64,000 nucleotides of DNA from Homalodisca vitripennis (GCF_021130785.1 NW_025777430.1:21232-85231), one strand, 5' to 3'; shown: positions 1-10,239, counted from the stretch's first letter. Numbers and translations: made by a program. Notes: generated by a model from the sequence alone, not told the origin.

Positions 1-3000
1 ATATGAAGGGCTTATCTCTCTTTGGAATGTGAATACGAACGAACTTTAGTGAATGGTGAACCGCACAAACATGTCTAATGTATTTTACTATCAAAGCAGA
101 CGAAATCTTTGACGTAAACGACTTTATTACTAAGCAATTTAATAAATTAACACATCGAGAACAAACGAATAATCCAAATAAAGGTTCCGGATGGACATTT
201 AAAAGTTGTAAACAACTAGTTTTGAGCCTTAACAAACACGAAATGATGAATGCAGGATCATACATCGATTTACCAAAGAATATCAAAGATAAAAAAGCTT
301 GTATAAATATAAAAAATAGAGATGATTTTTGCTTTATTTACTCAATAAGAATGTGCTATTGATAAAAACCAGAAAGAGACTGTGAAAACGTGTAAAGCAA
401 TACGAAAAATTTGTGAAATGACGAAATATTTTCAGGTTTTGAGTATCCAATGTCTCTGAAAGATATACAAATATTGAAAAACGAAGCTACAATTCCAAGT
501 ATAAGTATCCAACAATGTCTATCAATGTCTACAGTTTTGATGAATAATATTAACATTGTTCCGTTACAAATTTCTGAAAAATATGACGCTGAAACAAAAC
601 ATTGGTTTATTGTATGTTAAACAAGATGATAAATCTCATTATGTTTTGATAACCGATTCTTAAATAAGCTTTGTTTCTTCGCAGTTGTCTAAACATAAAG
701 AAAGAAAATTTTTGTGTAGAAGATGTTTTAAGCCATTTTTACAAATCTGGAGATTTAACAGATCATTTAGAAATTTGTAAAAATCATGTAGTTTGTAAGC
801 CAATTATGCCATTTCCAGGTCAAACAACTAAATTTACTAATTATCAAAAGAAATTTTAACCATCCGTACGTAATTTATATGGACTTTGAGAGCATATTAG
901 AAAAAATTCCGACATGCAAGAACAATTCCACAAAGATCGACTACAACCAAGATTCATGAGGCACATTCCTTATGGTTTTAACTCTATATTTAGTGTCGAA
1001 TGTGAAACAAATCGCATGTACAAACCGATATGTTATCGTGCCAAAAATGAAGAAGATTTGAAAAAAACGTCCCGACAAAATTGTTGTTGAAGAACTCAAT
1101 AAATTATCGAAATACATAGCGAAAAAATATAATTCTAAGAACATGAAACCTATGAAATTGACAGAAAAAGAGAAGAAGAAATTTCGTATCAAAAATTCAA
1201 ACGTTTGTCATATCTGTGAATGGTCTGCTTATGATGTTGGGTCAATTCAGTATAGTTTTACTCCTGATAGTTGGAAAGATAAGAGTTATAATAAAGTGAG
1301 AGATCATTGTCATTTAACCGACAAGTTTCGAGGCGCAGCTCATGCATGTTGCAATCTAAATTTGAAATTTCCTCAGAATATTCCCGTTTTCTGCCACAAT
1401 ATGTCAAATTACGATACTCATTTGTACATAAAAGAATTGGCTAAATCAATATGGAAATGTTGATTTGATTGCAAACACCGATGAAAAATATATAAATTAT
1501 TCTGTAAATTCTGGATATGGCTATGAATTCGAAGGTGATAAGCCAAGAAAATTCATCAAGTTTTCGTTTGTAGACACGTTCAGATTCATGGCCTCGTCTA
1601 TAGAAAAGTTAGCTAAAAATCTAAAGAGAGAAGACTTCAAACATACAAATCATTTTATACAAGATGGACTGAATGAGATAATAGAAAGACAGCCAAATGA
1701 CGACGACGAGATTTTTAAAATTCTATCTGGAAAAGGAATATTTCCCTATGAATTTATCGACAGTATTGAAAAACTTGATTACACAGAAGAATTGAGAATT
1801 CAAGATTTCTATTCACTTTTTGACAGATGAGAGCATATCTGAGAAAGATTTTCAACACTACTTAAATGTTTGGAACAAATTAAAAAGAGAAAAATCTAGG
1901 AAATTACTCTGATCTCTATAACATTCAAGATGTTCTATTGCTCGCTGATATCTTTGAAAATTTTAGGAATATTTTGTTTGAATTGCTATAAACTCGATCC
2001 GGCACACTATCTAACAGCTCCCAGTCTCGCATGGGACGCAATGTTTAAAATTAACGAAAATTGAGCATCTCAGCTAATTAACGATGTATAATATGTATTT
2101 GATGAATTGTAAAAAGGCATTCGCGGGGGCATTTCTCAGTGTATTAAGCGATATGATAAAAGCAAATAAACAAATATTTGAAAGATTTCGATAAGACAAA
2201 GCCCGAAAACTATTTGTTATACGTTGATGCTAATAACCTTTATGGGTATGGCCTAATGCAAAAACTGCCGTTTAGTGATATCAAGTGGATGGATCCTAAA
2301 AAGTATACAAAAGAAGAGTGGCAAGAAACAATTTTAGAACTCACTGGCGACGAAGATTATGGCTATATTCTCGAAGTCGATCTTGGATATCCAACAAATT
2401 TACACGAACATCACAAGGATTTACCTCTTGCTCCAGAAACATTTTAAAAACAAACTTTGCACAACTCTACTGGATAAAACTGAATACGTTGTTCATTCGA
2501 GAAATTTGAAGTTCTATTTGGAACAAGTATGATTTTAAAAACATGTGAATAGAGTTATTGCATTCGATCAGAAGCCTTTTATGAAAGAATACATTGATTT
2601 TTAACACAAACATGAGAACCAAAAGCTACAAGCGCGACTTTGAAAAGGACTTTTATAAGCTGATGAACAACTCAGTTTTTGGAAAATCTATGGAAAATGT
2701 GAGAAACAGATGTGATATTAAGCTTGGAAATGAAGAATTTTCAATGAAACAAGCTAAGAAAACAAAATTTCAAATGCTTTAACATCTTTGACGACAACTG
2801 TATAGCGAGTCAACATGTACAAACAAAAGGTTAAAATTTAACAAACCGATTTACATAGGATTTTCAGTTCTCGACCTCTCAAAATTGCTAATGTATACGA
2901 GTTTTATTACAACAAATTAAAGAAGTTTGATCCAGATTTGAATCTGTGTTACATGGATACAGACAGTTATTTTCTAGAATTGAAACGAGATCCTTTTAAA

Positions 3001-3476
3001 ATTATTAAAGAAAATATAGATGACTTTGATACAAGTGATTATCCAAAAGATCATGAATGTTTCACTACTAAAAAATAAGAAGGTAATAGGGAAATTCAAA
3101 GATGAGTTAAATAGCGAAGTTTTAGAAGAATTTTGTGGTTTAAGGTCTAAGATGTACTCGTACAAAATATCTAGATAAAAACCCAGTTAGGTGTAAAGGA
3201 ATTAAGAGAAGCGTTGTAAATAAAACAATAAATATCGAAAACTTGAAGAGAGATGTTTGTTCGAAGATAAAGAAGAATTTTAGGGAGATGACAGTCATCA
3301 AAAGTTATAAACATGAGTTGTACACTGTTACCATAAACAAGCTGGCACTGAACGCTAAAGATGATAAGAGAATTGTCCTAGAAAATAAGATCGATACAGT
3401 ACCGTATGGCTATAAAAATGAAGCAAAATCTGATATATTAGACGAATTAAATAAACTTGGAAACTTTGATATGTAA
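1..3476 (+). pseudogene. polB: Protein-primed family B DNA polymerase (Polinton type), 5'-partial, frameshifted
   Basis: Replicates the element in Polinton-type systems. Reading across several frames shows the expected order. First an N-terminal domain with a KACINIKN-like segment, then a C/H-rich zinc segment near 715-800. Exonuclease motif I (YMDFES) lies at about 876-893. A CHIC...DHCH...HACCNL zinc/HNH-like insertion lies at 1200-1360, followed by exonuclease motif II (FCHNMSNYD) near 1390-1417. Polymerase motif A (VDANNLYG) is at about 2222-2250, motif B ([11 protein letters not shown]) near 2665-2700 and motif C (YMDTDSY) at 2951-2970. All catalytic acids are still readable. At least eight frameshifts or stops split the gene. 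The start is off the left edge. The end is the stop after GNFDM at 3476, abutting the integrase start. Confidence 0.92.
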
Positions 3477-4510
3477 ATGGAAGACGATTTAATTCACTGT
3501 CACAAGTGTAAAAAAAAGAAAACGAAAAATATAGATTCTAAAATTGTTCAAACTCAAAAACGGATTGTATAGAATTGCAGCAAAATGTTCAAAATGTAAG
3601 ACAAATAAGAGTAAATTATAAAGAATCCTTATGAAAAACAAGTAAAGAAAGAATCTAAGAATAAGGAAGAAATCGAGATTGAAGCTAGAGAAATTCATGC
3701 ACCGGTACGAAAGAAGTTTAAAAAGAGAAAAATTATAACATTAGGAATTGACGATTTATGGGCAGCAGATTTAGTTATAATGTCTAACTATTCAGATCAA
3801 AATGATGGATTTAAGTATATGTTAAATGTTATTATTGATACTTTCTCAAAATATGCTTGGTCAAGAGCTATCAAAAGAAAAAACGGCAAGGATATTTCAA
3901 AAGCTTTCGAAGATATAGTAAAAGATGCCATAAGGATCAATCACAAACCTCCTAACCTACTTCATACAGATTAAGGGTTTAGAGTTTAAAAATAAAGAAT
4001 TTAACGATGTTTTGAGGAAATACAACATTAAGATTTATCATACTGAAAACGAAGAGAAATCAAGTATTGTAGAGAGATATAACAGAACTCAAAATGAGAG
4101 AATGAAAGTAATTTTTGAGATTAATAAAAAACTTTAAATGGATCGATATTCTTCAAGAAATCGTAAAGAAATATAACGATACTGTTCATAGCACAATCAA
4201 AATGAAGCCTAAAGACGTAGATAAAGATGCAGAAAAAGAGTTTATTAGAGACCGTTTTCAAGTATGTTCCACCTGAAATTCACACGAAAACTAAATTTAA
4301 AGTCAATGATCATGTAAGAATTGTTAGTTAAAAAAACAAACATTTTTCGAACAAATATAAGAACAATTGGTCAAGAGAAATCTTTGTGATTTATCAAATT
4401 TAATAACACAGATCCTGTAACTTATAGTATAAAAGATTTAAATACTGAATGAAGAAATAACCGGAAAATTTTATGAATATGAATTGAAGAAGTCAATAAC
4501 TGTAATATAA
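3477..4510 (+). pseudogene. int: Retroviral-like integrase of Polinton type, frameshifted
   Basis: Catalyses insertion of the element into host DNA. The ATG directly follows the PolB stop. The N-terminus has CxxC pairs (CHKCKKK and, in another frame, CSKCKTNKSK) consistent with a zinc-binding domain. The catalytic core follows: DLWAADLV with the first Asp near 3756, then TFSKYAW and LHTD with the second Asp near 3970. The segment SSIVERYNRTQNERM near 4060-4102 carries the catalytic Glu. The C-terminal part (VNDHVRI; YEYELKKS) resembles the SH3/chromo-like tail of Polinton integrases. All three DDE positions are present, but about six single-base shifts break the frame. Confidence 0.9.
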
Positions 4511-4526
4511 ATTTTCTATATATTAA
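4511..4526 (+). promoter_or_regulatory. Start-proximal AT motif (ATTTTCTATATATTAA) before ATGG
   Basis: Contains TCTA followed by TATATTAA and runs directly into the ATGG of the first zinc-cluster gene. It is one of about twelve similar sites in the element. The promoter role is inferred from recurrence only. Confidence 0.5.
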
Positions 4527-4903
4527 ATGGCGCATCAAAAGAAATTTACAAAGTGCAAAGAATTTAAAGATTTAAATGAATTTTATAAAGATAAAAATAG
4601 GAAAGATGGAATGCATTATAATTGCAAAGATTGTGAAAGGGAATATCATAAAGAATTATATGATAAAATAGAAAAATTAACTTTGGAAGATAAAGAATGT
4701 CTTAAATGTAAAGAAACTAAAAAATTTCAGAGTTTAATAGTGATCACTATAGTAGAGATAAGAAAGACTCATATTGTAAAGATTGTGTAAAGAAGAATCA
4801 CCATAGATTATATTATGAAGATACTCAATGTGAATGTGGAAAGAACTATAAAATGGTTAAAATAATTATCAAAAACGTTTACAAACCAAATATCATAAGT
4901 TAA
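4527..4903 (+). pseudogene. Small zinc-cluster protein, copy 1
   Basis: Begins with ATGG after the shared AT motif. It encodes a lysine- and cysteine-rich protein with one block FTKCKEFKDLNEFYKDK...NCKDC and a second block ECLKCKETKK...YCKDC. That is two copies of a CxxC-x(n)-CxxC module with an FYKDK/YSRDK spacer. A frameshift near 4730 ends the open frame at 4790, and the second module then continues in another frame to about 4903. Similar Cys-rich modules occur in small proteins of large DNA viruses. The function is unknown; nucleic-acid binding is a guess. Confidence 0.6.
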
Positions 4904-4929
4904 GAGTTTAACATTTTCATCGTGTAATA

Positions 4930-4944
4930 ATTTTTTCTATATAA
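4930..4944 (+). promoter_or_regulatory. Start-proximal AT motif (TTTTTTCTATATAA) before ATGG
   Basis: The clearest example of the element's recurrent motif: a T tract, TCTA, then TATAA touching ATGG of the second zinc-cluster gene. Confidence 0.55.
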
Positions 4945-5227
4945 ATGGAGTCTCAAAAGAAATGTACAAAGTGTCAAGAAGAGAATAGAAAAGACTGTTA
5001 TTGTAAGGAATTATACGATAAAATGAAACAAATTAACTTTAGAAGAGAAAAAGTGTTACTTTTGTAAAGAAATTAAAAATATTTCTGAATTTAATAACTG
5101 GCAGTATAGTAAAGATAGAAAAGATGCTTTTTGCAAAGATTGTGCTAAAAAAAAATTTTCAGCGAAAGTTATAAAAACGAAATGCTCTGTGAATATGAAA
5201 AAAAAAATTCTACGATGGTTACCTAGT
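4945..5227 (+). pseudogene. Small zinc-cluster protein, copy 2 (paralog of the preceding gene)
   Basis: Starts MESQKKCTKCQEE and repeats the layout of the gene at 4527-4903: a CTKC block, ELYDKMKQ, then CYFCKEIK and, after a shift, SKDRKDAFCKDC. The first module is shortened compared with copy 1. Poly-A runs coincide with the frame breaks. Order and sequence suggest a tandem duplication. Function unknown. Confidence 0.55.
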
Positions 5228-5315
5228 TATGCTAAACATTTTACAAACAAAATATAATAAATCGAGAGTTTTTAGTAAAATTTTAGAAACATTTTCATCG
5301 TGTAATTTAGATATT

Positions 5316-6091
5316 CTATAAAATCAGTCGAGATTCTGCCATTATTTTGTAGTAAAAATGATTTCCGTTGTATAAAATATTCAAAGATTCTTTCATTTGG
5401 TTGTAGAGATTTATACTATTTGGATCTCCTTGTCTTAATAAAATTTCCATTTCTGGGTAATCAATTTCAAGTTCTTTCAATCTTTTCGGTATTTCTCATT
5501 TTGAGCTCTGATAACGTAATAAGGATATTCCCACATGTGATTCTTCTTAATTAATACAAAAACATGGTGGTTTTTTCTTAGCAAAATCTTTACAAACAAG
5601 GTCTGGTTTCATTAAGTCAATTTTTACACTTTGTTTTGCGATTATTTCCGTTTTTATTTCATCTTTAATTTGCAAGTGTTTAACTTCGTCCTCTAAATAT
5701 TTAATCTTGTTTTCAAGTTTGTACTCACCAAATTTACGAATACTTGGCAAAACTTCTTTTGTAACCCACTTTTTAAACAATTTCGATTCTGGCTTATTAG
5801 ATCTCAAAATTAAAGAATATAAACCAGATTCATTAACGAAAATAGTATGTTTTTTGAATATTTTCTCGGGGTCTATGGGATAGACTCCTGTAATTTATAC
5901 ATTCAAAAGTTGTTTTATCGTCATTATCGACATTATTTATGATAGCTTGCCTCGTGTTTTCATATTCTAAAATTTCTGCAACATCTTTTGCTTTGAACCA
6001 AATTTCGTTTATTTTTCGTCAACAATCGTAAAAATTTCTGTAATTATTGAATTTTGAGTTGATTATTTATTAGATCTACAACTGTCTCCAT
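5316..6091 (-). pseudogene. BRO-N domain protein (Bro-like), frameshifted
   Basis: On the minus strand the start METVVDLINN (6091) is preceded by TTTTCTATCTAA, the shared start motif. The N-terminal BRO domain reads as WFKAKDVAEILEY, then FVNESGLYSLILRSNKPESK and FKKWVTKEVLPSIRKFGEY (about 5730-5840). This is the diagnostic BRO-N ending. A predicted coiled coil follows (KLENKIKYLEDEVKHLQ). The C-terminal part (EYPYYVIRAQNEKY; ILLRQGDPNSINLYNQ) lies in another frame, ending with a stop at 5316-5318. BRO proteins are DNA-binding accessory proteins of insect DNA viruses and phages. About five frame breaks are present. Confidence 0.8.
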
Positions 6092-6118
6092 TTAGATAGA
6101 AAAGAAATTTAACTAGTA

Positions 6119-6178
6119 ATTTTTATTTTTGAGTGTAAAGTCCAGATTCATTGATAAAAACAGTGTTTTTTTTTGAAA
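6119..6178 (-). pseudogene. Second BRO-N fragment
   Basis: Minus-strand translation gives NTVFINESGLYTQK, which matches the HTIFVNESGLYSL segment of the neighbouring BRO-N gene, and the DNA is similar too. It sits between the BRO gene start and the minor-capsid stop. It looks like a leftover of a duplicated or recombined BRO gene. Confidence 0.5.
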
Positions 6179-6215
6179 GTTTGAAGGTAAGAACGATTCG
6201 TTCCCCCTTGATTCA

Positions 6216-6958
6216 TCATTCTTTCGACAATCTTAAATATATTGTTGTTTTACTCTCATTATTTAATAAATTTCCCTCAGAGTCTTGTATAGTTAGAGAG
6301 AGTTTTTGAATTCTTTTAATATTTTTTCTAATTGGAATATAATCGATTTCATTCGGCTTTTCACTGATTTTTGATCCATAAGCAACATTTGGAAAGAAAG
6401 TGTACAAAATTTCCGATTCTTTGTGAAAGATGTTCGGTATGATTTTCAAAAACTAGGTTCAACGAGATTACAATGTACTTCAATTACATCAAACGGTATA
6501 AATTTTGGCGTTTTATTTCCTAAATATACCTGATTTGGCTCAATAGTTTTCTTGAACAAACCCTATATAAATCTACTATAAATTTGCTGAAAACATTATT
6601 CTTACTGGTGATTTTTATTGAATTTTATTAGAAAGATAATTTTTTTGCATTTCAAACTTGTTTTCGTCAAAGTTTAAAGATTTATCTGATTGTTTTGAAT
6701 GTTTTCAGATAATTTTTAAGGAATTTTTTATTTGATCGAAAGTATAATATCCTTTGTTTAAAACCATAGTATTTTGTTATGTTCTTCTCACTAAATCCTA
6801 TGCAATAAGGAGAACTTTCACTAATATTTATTACAAAATTGTCAGAATAAAAACCGCTTAAACCGATAAAATTAATTTGATTCTTCCTCTAAGTGTATAG
6901 GATGTTCCAAGTTTAAAACTAATTTAGAGCTTTCTGAAGTCAACTTGAACAGCTTCAT
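6216..6958 (-). pseudogene. Penton-like minor capsid protein of Polinton type, frameshifted
   Basis: Minus strand. It starts MKLFKLTSESSKL at 6958, passes through a HPIHLEEE segment, then SGFYSDNF and a region with YCIGFSEKN, then KFIPFDVIEVHCNLV (about 6480-6520). It ends with the open segment ILYTFFPNVAYGSKISEKP ... IDYIPIRKNIKRIQKLSLTIQDSEGNL (6216-6449). This order and the final segment are typical of the single-jelly-roll minor capsid (penton) proteins of Polintons and adintoviruses, which form the vertices of the capsid. It is divergent to the packaging ATPase with 41 bp between starts. Four or more frameshifts are present. Confidence 0.75.
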
Positions 6959-6982
6959 TTTCGCAAGCGTTGCTTCAAGATG

Positions 6983-6999
6983 AAAAATCTTCTATTTAA
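6983..6999 (+). promoter_or_regulatory. Start-proximal AT motif (AATCTTCTATTTAA) before the ATPase ATGG
   Basis: TCTATTTAA abuts the ATGG of the packaging ATPase, in the 41-bp gap shared with the divergent minor-capsid gene. Confidence 0.5.
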
Positions 7000-7693
7000 A
7001 TGGAGAAATTTTTTAAAGCAAAAAGATCAGATAAAACTTCAAACGTTTGAAGAAATTAAGAAAGATCAACCAATCAGATTGTTAATTGTTGGTTCAAGTG
7101 GATGTGGAAAAAAACAACTTTATTATTGAATTTCATCTACAATAGGTTGATTCCTTATTCCAATTTGTACGTCTTTAGTAAATCTTTAGAACAAGACGCC
7201 TATAAAAAATTACAAGAAAGATTTGAAAATATTGAGAAAAACTTAAAACAAAAAAATATCACATTTTTATAATGCTTCTGAGGACATAGTTCCGTTTTAA
7301 GCGAATGTAAACCCAATTCGGTTAAATCGTTTTTGATGATTGTATTTTGGAAAATCAGGACGTTATTAAGGAATATTTTCGTAATGTCTCGTCACAAAAA
7401 CATATCTTGTATCTATCTTTCCCAATGCTTTTCAAAGGTTTTGATAAACAAGTTATAAGAAATAACCTGAATATGTTGTGTATTTTTAAGCAAGATGATC
7501 ACTATTCGAGAAAGATTTTATAACAATTATGTGGGATCTGATATGAGTTTTTAAACCACTTTATTGAGTTATGTGATAAAATTTGGAAGGAAGGACTACG
7601 GATTTTTTAACTATTAATCTAACTTTGAAGCCTAAAAATGGCAAATATTTGAATAAATTTTCTAATATAAATGCTGCTCAGTGGTCTCGATAA
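7000..7693 (+). pseudogene. FtsK/HerA-type genome packaging ATPase, frameshifted
   Basis: Drives packaging of genome into capsids in Polintons and related viruses (A32-like). It starts MEKFFKAKRSD. The Walker A motif reads IVGSSGCGK (about 7090-7115) with a one-base break immediately before TTLLLNF. Then come YSNLYVFSKS and the Walker B-like VFDDCILENQ (about 7333-7362). After that are YFRNVSSQKHISCIYLSQCF (sensor region with Gln) and NNLNMLCIFKQDD, then the C-terminal FLTINLTLKPKNGKYLNKFSN, with a stop at 7691-7693. The residues needed for ATP binding are all visible but in different frames. Confidence 0.85.
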
Positions 7694-7770
7694 AAATATT
7701 TGTTACAATTATTTTTATATTATCTTTAATTTTTATTTACATTATGAAAATAACAGAAAAAACGGTAAAT
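7671..7770 (+). CDS. Possible small membrane protein
   Basis: A start at 7671 follows TTTTCTAATATAA, a variant of the element's start motif. After one probable frameshift the reading is KIFVTIIFILSLIFIYIMKITEK, a single strongly hydrophobic segment of about 18 residues with a basic tail. The hexamer repeat begins right after and would extend the frame with low-complexity FT/HV/RS dipeptides. A single-pass membrane protein overlapping the ATPase end is plausible but unproven. Confidence 0.35.
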
Positions 7771-7773
7771 CTG

Positions 7774-8043
7774 TTCACGTTCCACGTTCACGTTCCACGT
7801 TCACGTTCATGTTTCACGTTCATGTTTCACGTTCATGATTTTACGTTCGTGTTTTCACGTTCGTGTTTCACGTTCGCGTTCACGTTCGCGTTCACGTTCT
7901 CGTTCACGTTTTACGTTCTACGTTCACGTTTTACGTTCCACGTTCACGTTTTTACGTTCCACGTTCACGTTTTTACGTTCCACGTTCACGTTTTACGTTC
8001 CGTGTTCACGTTTCGTGTTCACGTTTCCCACGTTCCACGTTTC
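7774..8043 (+). repeat. Degenerate hexamer array based on CACGTT/ACGTTC
   Basis: About 270 bp of tandem 6-bp units (ACGTTC) with 7- to 9-bp variants such as CACGTTC, CATGTTT and ACGTTTT. Because the unit is a multiple of three, all three forward frames stay open and give artefactual dipeptide-repeat ORFs (PRSR, FTFHV). It lies between the ATPase/membrane ORF and the start motif of the next gene. Confidence 0.9.
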
Positions 8044-8047
8044 AAAA

Positions 8048-8061
8048 TTTTTCCTAAATAA
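8048..8061 (+). promoter_or_regulatory. Start-proximal AT motif (TTTTTCCTAAATAA) before ATGG
   Basis: Begins within a few bases of the end of the hexamer array and touches ATGGCG of the next gene. A weaker match: CCTAAATAA in place of TCTATATAA. Confidence 0.4.
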
Positions 8062-9025
8062 ATGGCGAACGTAACTTCAGAAGAAGCAAAAAAAAACTTG
8101 ATCAAATCGAAAAGAAATTAATCAAAGAATTTAAAGAACAGATTCGAATGGATGAAGAAGAACAAGAACTTATTCAAAAAATTAATCAACCTGTAACATC
8201 TGCAATAAAAAATGTTGAGGGCAAAATTGAAATGTTTTAAAGCGATAATCAAAATTTAATGAATTTGGTTCCAGTTGTACGACAATTTGCTGATATTTCG
8301 ATACCAGAATCTGAGTTTGAATTGCCAAAATTACCATCTCAACACCATTTAGACCTCGAATCATTGAAGACTCTACCATAGTTGAACCAATAAGTCCTGG
8401 AACAACGGATATAATAATTGGTGAAATTGGTAAAAAATTTCTTCCTAGAGCAAAGGGATGATAAATTTGGTTTGTATTGGGACAGAAAAAAGAAAAGTTT
8501 TATGATTGGAAATTTACCCGTTAATTTTGAACATAATGATATAATTATTGAAGATAAAACATATAAAGGAACTCAAGGTTTTTATGGAGATTAATTAACA
8601 GGCACTGATGTTCCAAAAGACGGTTTATATTCTGAAGAAGACTTGAAAAAGTATACTGAAATTTTTATGGAAATCTGATTCAATTTACAAAAATAATGAT
8701 CCATCAAACTAAAGAAACCAAAGTCAAGTAAAGGTAAAAAATATCTCAATTTGATTAAACCAATTTGGGAACAAAAACGAATCGAAGGATCTGGTATAAG
8801 AAAATACAGTGATAATAAGATTGAGTACAGATATATCGACGATTTGACAAAACTCGATGGAATTATAAATTATATTTATGCTCAAGAAAAGGCTGGAAAC
8901 AACAATTTTTTGAACGAAAAGAAAGCGATTAAAGATTTTATTTCGAACAAACTTGATGAAATGATTGAAAAACCTGATGGAATTAAATATTTAAAACGAG
9001 TTTTTTGCCGGCAATAAGTTCATCT
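8062..9025 (+). pseudogene. Conserved Polinton virion-type protein of unknown function, frameshifted
   Basis: Starts MANVTSEEAK. The first about 60 residues are Lys/Glu-rich and probably helical, then a stop occurs after KIEMF. The rest reads FADISIPESEFELPKLPS, then GLYWDRKKKSFMIGNLPVNF, DIIIEDKTYKGTQG and SDSIYKNNDPS, with the open end IKPIWEQKRIEGSGIRKYSDNKIEYRYIDDLTKLDGIINY at 8751-9017. The block around WDRKKKSFMIGN and YKGTQG is a recurrent conserved protein in Polintons, for which I know no proven function. The end runs straight towards the PLA2 domain (KYLKRV, then in a new frame LPAISSSMIEGSG), so the two may have been one protein. Confidence 0.6.
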
Positions 9026-9389
9026 ATGATTGAAGGTAGTGGACTTTTGAATGATTTTATCAACAATTTACTTTTGAATTACACGTACCAACTTATCATA
9101 TCTGGGGCCTGGCACAAAACTCGAAAAAGACAAAAAGACTAAAAAGAGGAGATCCTGGTATAAATAAATTAGATCCAAGCTGCTATGGAACACGATATTT
9201 TTTATGCAAAACATAGAGACACAAATTCCAGACATATCGCAGATAAAGTTTTGCAAGATAAGGCAATGGATAGATTTTTATCAAAAGATGCTAGTTTTAG
9301 GTGAAAGATTTGTTGCGCTTCCAACAGCTGGAGCAATGTTTTTGAAGAGAAAACTAGGAATGGGAATCGAAGAGAACTTGAAATTTTAA
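9026..9389 (+). pseudogene. Phospholipase A2-like domain (parvovirus VP1 type), frameshifted
   Basis: The reading begins MIEGSGLLNDFIN and continues as ELHVPTYHIWGPGTKLEK. The calcium-loop motif GPGT is intact, although the Cys usually found before it is Trp here. DPGIN-LD follows, then AAMEHDIFYAKH with the catalytic His-Asp pair (codons 9191-9196), and then ADKVLQDKAMDR and LKRKLGMG. This arrangement matches the PLA2 domain of parvovirus minor capsid proteins, which opens endosomal membranes during entry; similar domains occur in adintovirus/Polinton proteins. Three frame breaks separate the parts. It could be the C-terminal part of the preceding gene. Confidence 0.78.
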
Positions 9390-9397
9390 CTATATAA
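9383..9397 (+). promoter_or_regulatory. Start-proximal AT motif (TTTTAACTATATAA) before ATGG
   Basis: CTATATAA touches ATGG of the next small gene and overlaps the PLA2 stop codon. Confidence 0.5.
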
Positions 9398-9765
9398 ATG
9401 GAGGTGAACGTAAACTTCAGCAAAAATCAGAAAGAAAAAATAAAATCCGCGTTTAAGAAGAAAATTACCCGTTAGTATTCAATTTAAAATTAGAATCAAC
9501 TAAAAAAATGGCGAAGATAAGATATTTTTAACAAATAGACAATACAATAAACTCGAAAAACATAAGAAAAACAATAAAGGAACCAGAATAGAATTTTTCT
9601 TATAATCAGTTGAAAGAACTTAAAAATGGTGGACTTTTGAAAGATTTATTAGATTTTGGAGAAAAAAAATATTCCAGTTGTTTAAAAATGTTGTTCCTTA
9701 TGTTCGTAAAGCTGCTCCAATCGTTAAAAAAGATGTGATTCCCTATTGTTCGAAAACATTTTAAA
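9398..9765 (+). pseudogene. Small basic Polinton protein, possible core or membrane-active virion protein
   Basis: Begins MEVNVNFSKNQKEKIKSAFKKK. It continues in other frames with FLTNRQYNKLEKHKKN, YNQLKELKNGGLLKDLLDF and IPVVKNVVPYVRKAAPIVKKDVIP. The pattern is a basic N-terminal region, a QLKELKNGGLL block and a hydrophobic, basic C-terminal stretch. It is a recognisable small gene in Polinton-like elements. By position next to the protease it may be a processed virion protein comparable to adenovirus core or pVI-type proteins, but that is inference. It ends close to or inside the start of the protease. Confidence 0.5.
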
Positions 9766-10239
9766 TTGGTTAGATAAAGAGTTGGAAGATGTTACAGGAT
9801 CTGGATTAGATGAAAAAACTTTGAATTACGTGAAATCAAACATTGAAAAAAAAAAATTTAAACCTTTAACATTCGGGGAATTGGAAGAAATCTGCAAAAA
9901 ATATTAAACATTTTTAGAGGAATCTTCATGAGAGATACATTACCTGAAAAAGTTAAGAAATTTGAATGTGGAATTGTGAAATTTAGACTCGATTATGGGA
10001 AGTGGAACGCATTGGATTTGTTATTATAAAAATGATAAGAATGCATGTTATTTTGATTCGTATGGAAGAATTGAGGACAAACCACCTATAGAATTGATCA
10101 AATATTTGAAAAAATCAAGCGTCTACTACAACATGATTCTCAGATTCAAGACTATAAAGATCCCCAATTTGTGGTCATTTATGTGTTTTTTGTTTTGAAT
10201 GAACTGAGTACTGGTAAAGATTTTAAAGAAGTTTGTTAA
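9748..10239 (+). pseudogene. Adenain-type cysteine protease, frameshifted
   Basis: Processes virion precursors. The N-terminal region reads LEDVTGSGLDEKTLNYVKSN, then KPLTFGELEEIC and IFMRDTLPEKVKKFECGIV. The catalytic His is in SGTHWICYY (codon 10010-10012). An Asp lies in CYFDSYG (10055-10057), in the place of the acidic residue of the triad. The catalytic Cys is in PICGHLCVF (codon 10170-10172), reached after a one-base break. The tail reads LNELSTGKDFKEVC with the stop at 10237. All triad residues survive. No clear ATG is visible; the start is taken from where similarity begins, after the preceding small gene. Confidence 0.87.

Noticed and set aside
7681..8074. Three overlapping forward ORFs rich in FT, HV and RS
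   Set aside because: They arise because a 6-bp tandem repeat lacks stop codons in any forward frame; only the hydrophobic segment before the repeat could be real.
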